A DNA stretch of 48,342 bases. It comes from Desulfobacca acetoxidans (GTDB taxonomy: Bacteria; Desulfobacterota; Desulfobaccia; Desulfobaccales; 0-14-0-80-60-11). The notes beneath the pieces are model-generated. The model ran no database searches, had not been told where the DNA came from, and was given only the letters and a program-made list of their open reading frames with translations. This document shows, piece after piece, positions 13,434 to 23,045 of this stretch. Position 1 is the stretch's first letter. Each line of letters opens with the position of its first letter. The stretch is taken from NCBI GenBank assembly GCA_020722205.1, contig DYLF01000008.1, positions 1 to 48,342 of the forward strand. The letters run 5' to 3'. Position numbers and translations under genes: made by a program.

Positions 13434-15830
13434 TCACCTCAGTTCCGCCCCCATTTCCCGGGCCAGCGCGGCAATAAGCTGCTCGTGGTGCCGGTTCACC
13501 ATGTCATCGGTCAGGGTCCTTTCCGGATCCCGATATGACAGGCGAAAGGCCAAGCTGCGTTTTCCAACGGGCACCGGTGCACCACGGTAGAGGTCAAAAA
13601 GACGCGCCTCCTCCAACCACGGCTGACCGAAGCGCCGCAGCGCCGCCATGACCTGGCTGACCGGCGTCTCGGTCGGCAACACCAAGGCCACATCCCGATA
13701 AACCGCCGGATAACGCGGCAGCGGCGTGTATCCCCGGAAAGGCTCACAGACCTTGGCCACTTCTGCAAACCATAAGTTAAACACAAAAACGGCCCCCGGC
13801 ACCTCCAGTTTCTCCACCAGAGGCGGAGTCAACTCCCCCAGAAAACCCAGTTCGCTCTCCCGGGAAAAGACCCTGGCCCCATAAAGCAGAAAGGAGGGCA
13901 GAGGCTCCCGCTGGAAATGGACCTCAGAAACGCCCAACCCGTCCAGAAGCGTTTCCACCACGCCCTTTAGATCGAAGAAATCCAGAGACTGCCTTTTTCC
14001 TTCCCAGAAGGGTTCCTCTCGGCTGCCGGTCATCACTCCGGCCAACACTGCCTTTTCCTGGGGCAAAGGTTCACCTTTCTGGGAAAGGAAGATCTTGGCC
14101 AGCTCAAACAGACGCACCTCCAGATTCTGCTTCAGGATATTGCGTCGCAGGGTCTCCAGCAGACCCGGCAACAGCGAGGTGCGCATCACGGCCTGTTCTT
14201 CGCTCAAAGGATTGGCCAACCTCAGAGCCGTCGAAACCTTTTCTGCCGACGCGGTCAGCTCCCACAAACGTTCCGGCTGGAAGGAATACGTAACCACTTG
14301 ACAGAAACCCTGGCCCACCAAGAGTTCTTCGGCCTCCCGGCGAAGGCGAGCCTCAAGTCCCGGCCTGGCGGTGGCGACTTCCCCGATGGGCAGGGTGACA
14401 GGAATCTCCTCATAACCCGCAATCCGGGCAATCTCCTCGATCAGATCCTCTTCCCGACAGAGATCGCCCCGGAAGCTCGGTGCCGCCACCGCCAGCGCAT
14501 CTTTGCCGTGAGATTCGGTCAGCAGATGCAAATTTTCCAAAATACCAGCCATCTTCTCCAAAGAAAAGTTCGTCCCTAACACCGCATTGGCTCGGGAGAC
14601 CCGCAAAGTAATGCGGGGACGGGAGACGGGCGTGGGATATTCGTCCAAACGTCCGGCCAGAATTTTGCCGCCCCCTAATGCCGCCATGAGCTGTGCGGCT
14701 CGCTCCAAAGCCCCGATGACCCCTTCTGGGTCCACACCCCGCTCAAAGCGATAGGAAGCCTCGGTGCTCATCCCTAAACGCTTGGCCGCCCGCCTGATGG
14801 TGCGGGGATTAAAATAGGCGCTTTCAATGAGTACCTGCCGGGTGGCGTCCATGACCTCCGATTCCTGGCCCCCCATGATGCCGGCCAAGGCCACAGGGTG
14901 GTGCGCGTCGCAAATCAGCAGGGTTTCTTCCTCCAGAGGCCTTTCCTGAGAATCCAAAGTAATGAACCGCACCTCCTCCGGCCGGGGTAGGCGCACCACA
15001 ATGGTCCCGCCGGCCAGCCGCTCAAAATCGAAGGCGTGTAAGGGCTGGCCCATCTCCCACAACACATAGTTGGTAACGTCCACCAGGTTGTTGATGGGCC
15101 TAAGACCTGAGAGCTGCAACCTTCTTCTCAGCCAGAAAGGCGAGGGCCTCACTGTTAGGTCCACCAGCAGCCGCGCCGCATAGCGCAGACAATGCTCCGG
15201 CGCCAAAATGGTTACCTTCGCCCGGGCTTCCACTGGCTCGGCGACCTCAGCCAGTTCCAGGGCGGGATAACGCAAAGGCTGGCCCAAAATGGCAGACACT
15301 TCCCGAGCCAGTCCCAAGATACTTAGGCAATCCGGACGGTTGGGCAGAACCGCCACTTCCAGGACTACATCGTCCAGGTTCAAGGCCGTCGCCAAATCCT
15401 GTCCCAAAGGTAGATTTTGGGGAATCTGCATCAGGGTGGTGTGGTCCGCTGATATTCCCAGCTCATCCTCGGCCAGCAGCATGCCCTCCGATATCACGCC
15501 CCTTAATTTGACCGCTTGAATTTCTCGGCCCCCTGCAATCCTTGCCCCCGGCGGCGCAAAAGGATACAGCTGACCGGCCTGCACATCCGGCGCGCCGCAG
15601 ACAACCCGGTAATGGCGGCCGCCATCAGTCACTTCCGTCACTTTTAAGCGGTCCGCCTTCGGATGAGGCTCCACTTTGACCACCCGCCCCACCACCACCC
15701 CGGCAAAATCCGCCTTATGCTCTTCCAACCCCTCCACTTCAAAACCGGCCATGGTCAGGCGGTCGGCCAAAATCTCAGGGGGCACCACGATTTCCACAAA
15801 GTCACGTAACCAGTTTAACGACACCCTCAT
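13434..15830 (-). CDS. pheT: phenylalanine-tRNA ligase beta subunit
   Basis: 798 residues, full length. The N-terminal MRVSLNWLRDFVE start, the tRNA-binding OB domain (EPHPKADRLKVTEV, CGAPDV), B3/B4 editing domain (NRPDCLSILGLARE), B5 domain with the YRFERGVDPEG stretch, and the C-terminal ferredoxin-fold anticodon domain (YPAVYRDVALVLP) are all present. It charges tRNA-Phe with PheS. The usual neighbour pheS is not present next to it, which is unusual. Upstream is the MucR-like gene instead. Confidence 0.97.
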   Translation of the reverse strand: MRVSLNWLRDFVEIVVPPEILADRLTMAGFEVEGLEEHKADFAGVVVGRVVKVEPHPKADRLKVTEVTDGGRHYRVVCGAPDVQAGQLYPFAPPGARIAGGREIQAVKLRGVISEGMLLAEDELGISADHTTLMQIPQNLPLGQDLATALNLDDVVLEVAVLPNRPDCLSILGLAREVSAILGQPLRYPALELAEVAEPVEARAKVTILAPEHCLRYAARLLVDLTVRPSPFWLRRRLQLSGLRPINNLVDVTNYVLWEMGQPLHAFDFERLAGGTIVVRLPRPEEVRFITLDSQERPLEEETLLICDAHHPVALAGIMGGQESEVMDATRQVLIESAYFNPRTIRRAAKRLGMSTEASYRFERGVDPEGVIGALERAAQLMAALGGGKILAGRLDEYPTPVSRPRITLRVSRANAVLGTNFSLEKMAGILENLHLLTESHGKDALAVAAPSFRGDLCREEDLIEEIARIAGYEEIPVTLPIGEVATARPGLEARLRREAEELLVGQGFCQVVTYSFQPERLWELTASAEKVSTALRLANPLSEEQAVMRTSLLPGLLETLRRNILKQNLEVRLFELAKIFLSQKGEPLPQEKAVLAGVMTGSREEPFWEGKRQSLDFFDLKGVVETLLDGLGVSEVHFQREPLPSFLLYGARVFSRESELGFLGELTPPLVEKLEVPGAVFVFNLWFAEVAKVCEPFRGYTPLPRYPAVYRDVALVLPTETPVSQVMAALRRFGQPWLEEARLFDLYRGAPVPVGKRSLAFRLSYRDPERTLTDDMVNRHHEQLIAALAREMGAELR

Positions 15831-16045
15831 AATGCCTGAAATCTATCCTCCTTGGCAGAAAAACTCAAGGTCTGGGGATCGCCATCGTCGCTGCGCCACC
15901 CCTCATAACCTATAGCTCATGGAATGCATTTTGGCAAAAAAAGAAAGAAGGACCACGTATGGTCCCCCTGTTTGGCAATGCCTAAGGAAGTGCTCAGGGA
16001 AGGGTGGCTTAAAAAAACCACTCCCGGCGTCTTATCCCTTGTCCC

Positions 16046-16510
16046 TCAGCTTACCTCGGCTACCTTCTTGCGGCCAAACCCCTTTTCGCCCAACCCTTTC
16101 TCCTTGGCCAATTTGCGCCGCTGTTCAGAATATTCTTTACAGACCAGGGGGAATTTTTTGGGATCTAAATCGTAACGCCGGAAATAATCAGCCGGCGCCA
16201 ATTTATGGGCTTTGCGCAGGTGGGCCTTCAAGGTCCGCATCTTCTTACCGCATACCAGACACACAACATAATCGTCCCTGACAATTTCATCCAGAGGCAC
16301 CGCAGGTTTCTTGCTGACTTCTACTTCTTTTTCTTTGACCCCAGTCGGGGCTGGTCGGGCTTCCGGCACTGCTAAGCCACCGCTGGTAAGACTGGTTAAG
16401 AGATGATAAACATCTTTGATCTCTTCTACTAATTCCTTGGGAGTAAGTTCACTCATCGAAGCATGTGAAATGACGATCTGGGCCGTCAGTTTGAGCACTT
16501 CACTGGACAT
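16046..16510 (-). CDS. MucR/Ros-family transcriptional regulator
   Basis: 154 residues. The C-terminal half has the Ros/MucR zinc finger: VCLVCGKKMRTLKAHLRKAH followed by LAPADYFRRYDLDPKKFPLV, matching the family C-x2-C..H..H layout. The N-terminus (LTAQIVISHASMSELTPKEL) is the family dimer region. MucR proteins bind AT-rich DNA and often silence surface, motility or acquired genes. GGAGGAAGACTTTT precedes the ATG. Confidence 0.88.
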   Translation of the reverse strand: MSSEVLKLTAQIVISHASMSELTPKELVEEIKDVYHLLTSLTSGGLAVPEARPAPTGVKEKEVEVSKKPAVPLDEIVRDDYVVCLVCGKKMRTLKAHLRKAHKLAPADYFRRYDLDPKKFPLVCKEYSEQRRKLAKEKGLGEKGFGRKKVAEVS

Positions 16511-16586
16511 AAAAGTCTTCCTCCTCTTTTACCCGCTATTTTAAAACTTCTGGGTTATTTAATTGATAATTAAAACCCCAATTAAA

Positions 16587-16616
16587 TTTATATGTAAGCC
16601 TGATTTAATCTGTCAA
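16587..16616 (-). promoter_or_regulatory. promoter of the mucR-like gene
   Basis: On the minus strand TTGACA (16616-16611), 18 bases, TATAAA (16592-16587), about 80 bases before the ATG. The AT-rich surroundings could also be a self-binding target, as is known for MucR. Confidence 0.6.
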
Positions 16617-16702
16617 GCTTTTTTTATATTCTAAGTTTAATTTTTTCCGGATTACAATTTCATGCATGTAAAACTAAATCAAAGAGCCACGAATATTACC
16701 TT

Positions 16703-17422
16703 TTAAATTTTTCGCCCCTTAGCTATATCCTGCAAAAGAAGAGGGTCGTTGATGGTAATCCGTCCTTTATCCATGGCTATTACGCCTAAACTTTTAAATC
16801 GCGCCAATGTTCTGGAAAGGGTTTCACTAATGGTCCCCAGATAAGCGGCCAGATGCGTTTTGGTAATAGGGAGATCAAGTGCCAGCCCTGCCTCAATCTT
16901 ATCATGCTTCTCCAGACATTTCTCCAGAAGATAGCGGGCTAAACGAGCTGAAACTTCTTTAAGAGACAGGTCTTCCAGTTGCCGGGTCAAATGATACAGC
17001 AAATGGCTCATAGTGGCCAGCATGTTGCGGGCCAGTCGCGGTGAGGACGTCAATAACTCTAAAAAATCCCGCTTGGGGAAATAGAGAGTCTGGCAATCCT
17101 CCAGGGAAATGGCGGTGACCGGATAAGCAGATTCCGCAAACACTGCCGCCTCTCCAAAGGTCTCCTTGGGATTTACCAATCGGATGATATATTCCTTGCC
17201 GTCCAAGGAACTCTTCACCAGTTTTACGTAGCCGCTGAGCAGGATGAAAAACCCCTGGGCCTCCCGCCCTTCCCAGAAAATCGGCGACTCCCGCAGAAAG
17301 TCTTTCCTGATACTGATGTTAGCCAAGGCCGCCAAATCACTATCCGCCAGCCCCGAGAAAAGGTAAATTTCCTTCAGCAGTTTCTTTTTGTCGCCAGGGT
17401 CCTTTAGGCTCGCATTAGTCAT
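16703..17422 (-). CDS. Crp/Fnr-family regulator (HcpR/DNR-like)
   Basis: 239 residues. Cyclic-nucleotide-type beta roll over residues ~20-130 (FILLSGYVKLVKSS, NPKETFGEAAVFAE), a dimer helix, and a C-terminal HTH with recognition helix TISETLSRTLA at ~197-207. The ETLSR pattern is typical of the DNR/HcpR group that responds to nitrogen oxides. There is no N-terminal FNR-type cysteine cluster. The start at 17422 is chosen for GGGAGGGCCA; a longer frame begins 12 bases upstream. A matching palindrome lies before hcp at 30714. Confidence 0.85.
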   Translation of the reverse strand: MTNASLKDPGDKKKLLKEIYLFSGLADSDLAALANISIRKDFLRESPIFWEGREAQGFFILLSGYVKLVKSSLDGKEYIIRLVNPKETFGEAAVFAESAYPVTAISLEDCQTLYFPKRDFLELLTSSPRLARNMLATMSHLLYHLTRQLEDLSLKEVSARLARYLLEKCLEKHDKIEAGLALDLPITKTHLAAYLGTISETLSRTLARFKSLGVIAMDKGRITINDPLLLQDIAKGRKI

Positions 17423-17741
17423 TGGCCCTCCCATAAATAAAAATTAGCCCTCTTGAGATACCTCTCCGTTTTACCCTCAGATCTTTCTCTGTGGCTTGTT
17501 ACCAAAGTTCTTCTGAGGTCGCGCCATGTAGCCGTTATTTCTCCCCATTGACAAGATGATTCGGGCAAACTCTTTGCAGTTGACGGCCCAAGCCCACCTC
17601 TGGTAGATTCCTTATGGTGTAACTTTTACCCATAATAACAAGTTTTTCATCCTTGCCACCGTTTCAAAGGTGTTAAACCCAAAATCCTGGCGAGGAACAA
17701 CACCTTTAAATCAAAACCCTCTTTCAAGAAAGGAACTTGTC
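17423..17741. other. intergenic gap, likely carries the crp and liv promoters
   Basis: About 320 bases between the divergent Crp/Fnr gene and the liv operon. Two TTGAC-containing stretches (near 17550 and 17579) could be -35 elements for the liv genes, but neither has a convincing -10. No gene is seen. Confidence 0.35.
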
Positions 17742-18887
17742 ATGGCCCGGCAGCTAATGGTGATAATGGTCGTATGGTCAGCTTTTTGCTTGGGGACGGC
17801 GGGTCTGTCACCAGCCGCGGAGGACATCCGCTTGGGGGTCAATGCCGAACTGACGGGCAGCAAACCCACCGTAGGCGATTCCTGTAAAAAAGCCATGGAA
17901 CTCTTGGCCGAACAGGTCAATCAGGCCGGCGGCTTGCGCCTCGGCAACAAAAGTTATCGACTTACTTTGTTTGTCGAAGACAACGAAGATAAGGCCGAAT
18001 CCGCCGCCGCCGCCGCCCAGAAACTTATTACCCAGAACAATGTCCTGGCCATAGTGGGCCCCAACGCTTCCGGCAACGCCATCCCGGCCGCCAGCATCTG
18101 CGAAGACGCCCAGGTCATCATGATCAGCCCCTGGTCCACCAATCCCAAAACCACCGAAGGGAAGAAATTCGTCTTCCGGGCCTGTTTTGTTGACGATTTT
18201 CAAGGGCAGGTGATGGCCAAATTCGCCCGGCAGCACCAGCAAGCCAAGACCGCGGCGGTTCTCTATGACGTGGCCTCGGAGTATAATAAAGGTATTGCCG
18301 AGTTCTTCAAAAAATTCTTCGAAGCCGCCGGCGGCCGGGTGGTGGCCTTTGAGTCCTATACCAAAGACGATAAAGATTTTTCCTCTCAGCTTACTAAAAT
18401 CAAGGCCGCCGCCCCGGAAACCCTCTTTCTCCCCAATTATTACAACGAAGTGCCCCTCCAGGTGCAGCAGGCCAGACGCCTGGGACTGACCTGCCCTATT
18501 ATCGGCTCAGACTCCTGGGGAAGCGAGGAACTCCTGCGCCTGGGCGGGCCGGCCCTCGAGGGCTCTTTTTTCAGCACCCATTATGCAGCCGATATCGCCA
18601 CTGCCAAAGCCCAAAAATTTATCCATGAATTTGAAACCAAATATGGCAAAAAACCTGATGATGTCGCCGCCCTGACCTATGATGCCGGCCAGCTCCTGCT
18701 GGCGGCCATCGCCAAGGCCGGCGTCCCCGACCGCCGCCGAGTACGTCAGGCCTTGGCCACCATCGCCGAGTTTGAGGGCGTCACCGGCAAGATGCAGTTC
18801 AAAGGCGCCGGCGACCCCCTTAAGAGCGCCGTCATCCTGCAAATCAAAAACGGCAAATTCTCTTATTTCTCCAGCGTCCAACCGTGA
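17742..18887 (+). CDS. livK: branched-chain amino-acid ABC transporter substrate-binding protein
   Basis: 381 residues with a signal peptide (LMVIMVVWSAFCLGTAGLS) cut near PAAED. The mature part follows the periplasmic-binding type I fold: IRLGVNAELTGSKPTVGDS, NVLAIVGPNASGNAIPAAS, TYDAGQLLLAAI. It captures branched-chain amino acids or related compounds for LivH/M/G/F. The start at 17742 follows AAGGAAC. The stop codon lies inside a 7-base repeat run (CCGTGAGCCGTCAGCC). Confidence 0.9.
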   Translation: MARQLMVIMVVWSAFCLGTAGLSPAAEDIRLGVNAELTGSKPTVGDSCKKAMELLAEQVNQAGGLRLGNKSYRLTLFVEDNEDKAESAAAAAQKLITQNNVLAIVGPNASGNAIPAASICEDAQVIMISPWSTNPKTTEGKKFVFRACFVDDFQGQVMAKFARQHQQAKTAAVLYDVASEYNKGIAEFFKKFFEAAGGRVVAFESYTKDDKDFSSQLTKIKAAAPETLFLPNYYNEVPLQVQQARRLGLTCPIIGSDSWGSEELLRLGGPALEGSFFSTHYAADIATAKAQKFIHEFETKYGKKPDDVAALTYDAGQLLLAAIAKAGVPDRRRVRQALATIAEFEGVTGKMQFKGAGDPLKSAVILQIKNGKFSYFSSVQP

Positions 18888-18917
18888 GCCGTCAGCCGCT
18901 GGCGATAAGCTGGATGA
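18883..18917. repeat. heptad repeat at the livK stop
   Basis: Degenerate 7-base units CGTGAGC, CGTCAGC, CGCTGGC, GATAAGC. The livK TGA stop lies within the first unit. Confidence 0.6.
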
Positions 18918-19110
18918 CGCCAACTGAGTCAGGCCTAGCGGGATATATTGGGGCTGCCACGCATGCACAGCCCATCACCCTTCTCATCTGCCCGCTGGGC
19001 TAAAGGGTGCCCTGGGCTAAAGGGAGATTTCCATCCGATATCGGAGCTATCAAATCATGCCCTGATGATCCTTTCCTCCCCTGGGGGGGGAGGGTTGGCG
19101 GAGGGTTTAT

Positions 19111-20022
19111 ATGTTCCCGATAATAGCTCAAAACATCCTCAACGCCTTGCAGTTGGGCAGCGTTTATGCCCTCATTGCGTTGGGCTACACCATGGTTTAC
19201 GGCATTCTCACCATGATCAACTTCGCCCACGGGGATATCTTCATGGTCGGTTGTTACCTAAGCTTGGCCGCCGCTTTGTTTCTTTTGGGGCTGCCGCTCC
19301 ATCTGCCGGCCGGCCTCATTTTCCTGGGGGCGCTGCTCTTCAGCATGCTGCTCACCGCCATCCTCGGAGTGGCCATCGAGCGCCTGGCCTACCGACCGCT
19401 GCGCCAGGCGCCTCGGGTCTCCGCCGTCATCACGGCCCTGGGCGTGGGTTTATTTTTAGAAAACTTCACCCTGGCCATCTTAGGCCCGGAACCTCGTCAC
19501 TTTCCGCCCCTGATCGCCATGACCCCCTGGCAGGTGGGCGGCCTCAGCCTCACTCTCCTCCAACTTCTGATTCTAATAGTGACCGCTCTAATACTCGTCC
19601 TACTGGACCTGTTGGTGCGCCGCACCCTGATGGGCATGGCCATGCGGGCCATCTCTGATAACCGACCCATTGTTCCCCTCATGGGGGTGTCGGTGGACCG
19701 GGTAATATCTTTCACCTTTGCCCTCGGCTCGGCCATTGCCGCCGCCGGCGGTTTGCTTTATGGCCTGGCCTACCCCGTTCTGGACCCTTATATGGGCATC
19801 CGCATCGGCTGGTGGGCCTTCATTTCTGCGGTGGTGGGAGGCATCGGCAATATCCGCGGCGCCATGCTGGGCGGCTTTATCCTGGGAGCGGTGGAAATCT
19901 TGACCCCCATGGTGCTGCCTTCCTCCACCTACCGGGACTTCGTCGCCTTTTCTCTGCTTCTCCTTCTCCTGGTGTTCAAACCCACCGGCCTCTTAGGCCG
20001 GCCATTATTTGAAAGAGTTTGA
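19111..20022 (+). CDS. livH: branched-chain amino-acid ABC permease LivH
   Basis: 303 residues with about eight membrane helices. Typical LivH motifs: ALQLGSVYALIALGYTMVYG near the start, INFAHGDIFMVG, the coupling helix region RAISDNRPIVPLMGVSVDRV, and GGIGNIRGAMLGGFILGAVE. It forms the channel with LivM. GGAGGGTTTAT precedes the ATG. A 220-base gap with no gene separates it from livK. Confidence 0.93.
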   Translation: MFPIIAQNILNALQLGSVYALIALGYTMVYGILTMINFAHGDIFMVGCYLSLAAALFLLGLPLHLPAGLIFLGALLFSMLLTAILGVAIERLAYRPLRQAPRVSAVITALGVGLFLENFTLAILGPEPRHFPPLIAMTPWQVGGLSLTLLQLLILIVTALILVLLDLLVRRTLMGMAMRAISDNRPIVPLMGVSVDRVISFTFALGSAIAAAGGLLYGLAYPVLDPYMGIRIGWWAFISAVVGGIGNIRGAMLGGFILGAVEILTPMVLPSSTYRDFVAFSLLLLLLVFKPTGLLGRPLFERV

Positions 20023-20089
20023 AGCAAGTAGTTTCGGATCACTGATTACTGACCAGCGGTCACCGATCTCTGATCAGGGACCAGCGGCC
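20016..20089. repeat. heptad repeat between livH and livM
   Basis: About ten 7-base units in phase: AGTTTGA, AGCAAGT, AGTTTCG, GATCACT, GATTACT, GACCAGC, GGTCACC, GATCTCT, GATCAGG, GACCAGC. The run starts over the livH stop codon (20020-20022) and fills most of the gap to livM. Confidence 0.75.
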
Positions 20090-20116
20090 GCCTGCTCTTA
20101 GGTCTGCAATCTGTCT

Positions 20117-21055
20117 ATGCAAAAACGTGTTACCATCCTCGCCGGCGTCGCTTTCCTGCTCTGCCTGGCCTGGGTCCTGCCGGCTTCCGGCTGGCTCAAC
20201 CCCTATCTGGTGATGATTTTCATGTACGTGGGGATCAACATGATCCTCACCCTCAGCCTCAATCTGGTGAACGGCTATCTGGGGGAATTCTCCGTGGGAC
20301 ACGCCGGCTTCATGGCCATCGGAGCCTATGTCTCTGCCATCCTGACGGTCTGGGTCCTGCCCCGGCCCTGGGCTCCCTGGCTGTTCCCCCTGGTGCTTGT
20401 GGCCGGCGGGCTGGTGACCGCCTTGGCCGGCCTGGTGGTGGCCTTCCCCTCTTTCCGTACTCGGGGCGATTATCTGGCCATTGTCACTCTGGCCTTTAAC
20501 ATGATAGTCAAGAGCATCCTGGAAAATTTAGAAATCCTGGGAGGTCCTCGGGGGTTTCTGGGCATGCCCCGCCTCACCAACCTTCCCTGGGTGGTCGCCT
20601 GGGTCCTGATCACCCTCTTTCTCTGCCGCAATCTGGTCTATTCCAATGTCGGCCGGGGTCTTATGGCCATCCGGGAAGATGAATTGGCTGCCAACCTGAC
20701 CTCAGTGGACACCCGACGCTTGAAAATCTACGCCTTCCTTATTTCGGCCTTTTTTGCCGGCATCGCCGGGGGACTGTTCGCCCATCTTCTGCAGTTCATC
20801 AACCCCCGAAGCTTCTCCATCCTGAAATCCACCGACATGCTGGTCATGGTCTATCTGGGCGGAGTGGGCAGCCTCACCGGCTCCCTGCTCGGCGCCGCCA
20901 TCTTCACGCTTCTCCTTGAGGCCCTGCGACCCCTTGGACTCTGGCGCTGGGTGGTGGGACCATTACTCTTGATCCTGCTCATGATCTTTCGCCCCCATGG
21001 CATCATGGGCTTCAGAGAAGCCCCCTGGCTCAGAACCGTGAGCCGTGAACCGTAA
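20117..21055 (+). CDS. livM: branched-chain amino-acid ABC permease LivM
   Basis: 312 residues with about eight to ten membrane helices: LNLVNGYLGEFSVGHAGFMA, TRGDYLAIVTLAFN, RGLMAIREDELAANLTSVDT (coupling helix) and MVYLGGVGSLTGSLLGAA are LivM hallmarks. It pairs with LivH. It has no clear ribosome site before the ATG. The last codons and the TAA stop fall within 7-base repeats, so the protein ends SREP. Confidence 0.93.
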   Translation: MQKRVTILAGVAFLLCLAWVLPASGWLNPYLVMIFMYVGINMILTLSLNLVNGYLGEFSVGHAGFMAIGAYVSAILTVWVLPRPWAPWLFPLVLVAGGLVTALAGLVVAFPSFRTRGDYLAIVTLAFNMIVKSILENLEILGGPRGFLGMPRLTNLPWVVAWVLITLFLCRNLVYSNVGRGLMAIREDELAANLTSVDTRRLKIYAFLISAFFAGIAGGLFAHLLQFINPRSFSILKSTDMLVMVYLGGVGSLTGSLLGAAIFTLLLEALRPLGLWRWVVGPLLLILLMIFRPHGIMGFREAPWLRTVSREP

Positions 21056-21060
21056 GCTGG
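21033..21060. repeat. heptad repeat at the livM stop
   Basis: GAACCGT, GAGCCGT, GAACCGT, AAGCTGG. The TAA stop is formed where units three and four meet (21053-21055). Confidence 0.7.
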
Positions 21061-21193
21061 GAGAACCTTAGAGAATAGTTGCTATCATTTTGTACAAGCT
21101 TGAAATTGTTGCCCGCACGAGAGATTTTCTGGATATTATTTATACTTATGGAAAAACACCATACACCTCCATTACCGCTAATATCCAATGGTA

Positions 21194-21228
21194 CCGTTCA
21201 CTGGTCTCTGACCACTGAAAACCCCAGA
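21194..21228. repeat. heptad repeat at the livG start
   Basis: CCGTTCA, CTGGTCT, CTGACCA, CTGAAAA, CCCCAGA. The livG ATG begins on the last base of the run, with no Shine-Dalgarno between. Confidence 0.65.
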
Positions 21229-22031
21229 TGACTCCGATTCTCGAAATAAAAGACCTCTGGCACTTCTTCGGCGGCCTGTGCGCCGTCGCCGATTTCTCCT
21301 TAACGGTGCAGCCCGGAGACCTGTTCGGCCTCATCGGCCCCAACGGCGCCGGCAAAACCACCGTTTTCAATCTGATCACCGGAGTCTTTCGGATCAGCCG
21401 GGGGCGGATTTTCTTCCGGGGAGAAGATATCACCGACTGGCGCTCTCCCCGCATCATTGCCGCCGGGTTAGCCCGCACTTTTCAGAATATCCGGCTTTTC
21501 AAAGACTTAAGTGCCCTGGACAACGTCCTCTTGGGGGCTTCGGCCCGGCACGACTACCATTTGTGGGATGCCTTGTTTCATACCCCCAGGTTCCAACGAG
21601 TTGAACAGCGCTGGAGCAAACGCGCTTACGAGTTGTTGGCGCGCTTTAACCTGACGCGCTATGCTGCCACCCCCGCCCGCCACTTGCCTTACGGCGACCA
21701 ACGCCGTCTGGAGATAGCCCGGGCCCTGATCAGCGCCCCTTCTCTATTACTCCTGGATGAACCCGCGGCCGGTATGAACGAGGCGGAGGCCACCGACTTG
21801 ATCAACCTGATCCGCGACCTGCACCGGGAATTCTCTCTCACCATCCTTCTCATCGAACATCAGATGCGGGTAGTGATGAACCTTTGCCAACAGGTGACGG
21901 TGCTCGATTTCGGGGAAACGATCGCCCAGGGGCCACCCCAGGAGATACAGCAACATCCGCGGGTCCTGGAAGCCTATCTGGGCCGGGAGGGAAACACCAG
22001 TGAGCAGTGGCCATTGAGCAGTAACCAGTAA
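21228..22031 (+). CDS. livG: branched-chain amino-acid ABC ATPase LivG
   Basis: 267 residues: Walker A GPNGAGKTTVF near 38-48, the LivG-specific long insert after the Q-loop (ARTFQNIRLFKDLSALDNVL), signature region LPYGDQRRLEIARAL, Walker B LLLLDEPAAGMN and switch His in LLIEHQMRVV. It pairs with LivF to energise uptake. It lacks a ribosome site and starts on a heptad run. Its last ten residues (SEQWPLSSNQ) are encoded by another heptad run, so the C-terminus is not conserved. Confidence 0.95.
   Translation: MTPILEIKDLWHFFGGLCAVADFSLTVQPGDLFGLIGPNGAGKTTVFNLITGVFRISRGRIFFRGEDITDWRSPRIIAAGLARTFQNIRLFKDLSALDNVLLGASARHDYHLWDALFHTPRFQRVEQRWSKRAYELLARFNLTRYAATPARHLPYGDQRRLEIARALISAPSLLLLDEPAAGMNEAEATDLINLIRDLHREFSLTILLIEHQMRVVMNLCQQVTVLDFGETIAQGPPQEIQQHPRVLEAYLGREGNTSEQWPLSSNQ
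21996..22030. repeat. heptad repeat encoding the LivG C-terminus
   Basis: ACCAGTG, AGCAGTG, GCCATTG, AGCAGTA, ACCAGTA. The run is translated as the LivG tail and contributes its TAA stop. Confidence 0.75.
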
Positions 22032-22094
22032 AAACACAGCTTTTCTTCTACGTGCAAAGGGTAGTATATTTTTAAAACCAGAACCCCAAACCAT

Positions 22095-22799
22095 ATGTTA
22101 GAAGTCGATAATCTCTGGATTTCCTACGATCGCATCGCCGCGTTGCGGGGCGTCTCCTTTACGGTCCAGAAGGGGGAAATCGTTACCCTGATCGGCGCCA
22201 ACGGCGCCGGCAAAACCACTATCCTGCGGGCCCTGTCCGGCTTGGTGCCGGCCGCCCGCGGCCGGGTGACCTTTGAGGGCGAGGATCTGCTCAGCCTGCC
22301 GGCGCATGTCCGGGTGCGGCGTGGTATGGCCCTGGTGCCGGAGGGTCGCGGCATCTTCGGCAACCTGACGGTTCTGGAAAACCTGCGGCTGGCCGCCTAT
22401 ACCCGCCGCCGCCAGGACCTGGAGAGAGACTTGGCTGCAGTCTTCGGCATCTTCCCCCGCCTGGAGGAACGCCGCCACCAATGGGGCAACACCCTCTCCG
22501 GCGGCGAACAGCAGATGCTGGCCGTGGGCCGTGCCCTCATGACTAAGGCCCGCCTCCTCCTCCTGGATGAACCCTCCATGGGCCTGGCTCCGGTCCTGGT
22601 GCAGGAAATCTTCCGGGTGCTGCGTCGCCTGAATGAGGCCGGCACCACCATCCTCTTGGTGGAGCAGAACGCCCGCTTGGCCCTGGAGGTGGCCCACCGC
22701 GCCTATGTCCTGGAAACCGGCCAGATCACCCTGTCTGGTCCCTGCGATGAACTGCGCCACCACCCCAAAGTCCGAGAAGCTTACTTGGGCGGCGCCTGA
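22095..22799 (+). CDS. livF: branched-chain amino-acid ABC ATPase LivF
   Basis: 234 residues: Walker A GANGAGKTT near 36-44, MALVPEGRGIFGNLTVLENL (the LivF signature around the Q-loop), LSGGEQQMLAVGRALM, LLLDEPSMGLAPVLV and LLVEQNARLAL. Second ATPase of the Liv system. The ATG follows CCCAAACCAT without a Shine-Dalgarno. It ends the five-gene transporter cluster. Confidence 0.95.
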   Translation: MLEVDNLWISYDRIAALRGVSFTVQKGEIVTLIGANGAGKTTILRALSGLVPAARGRVTFEGEDLLSLPAHVRVRRGMALVPEGRGIFGNLTVLENLRLAAYTRRRQDLERDLAAVFGIFPRLEERRHQWGNTLSGGEQQMLAVGRALMTKARLLLLDEPSMGLAPVLVQEIFRVLRRLNEAGTTILLVEQNARLALEVAHRAYVLETGQITLSGPCDELRHHPKVREAYLGGA

Positions 22800-23045
22800 A
22801 AAAAGGGTAGCCCCCATAGAGTCCATTTCTGGAGCACGTAAACACCACATAAACATTGCGCCATTTCCCGCCAAGAAATAACGCCTGCCCTTCTTCCTCC
22901 ATTGCTCCAGCTCCCGCTACCCCTTGCCGCCGGCCGTTTCCCTCTGCCCTTTTCCCCCTAATACTTTTGGTTTTTTCTTCCCGGCACTTGCATTACCCCA
23001 TAATCGGGTTATTAATTATAAGAAACTTTTTTCATAAAGGAGTTT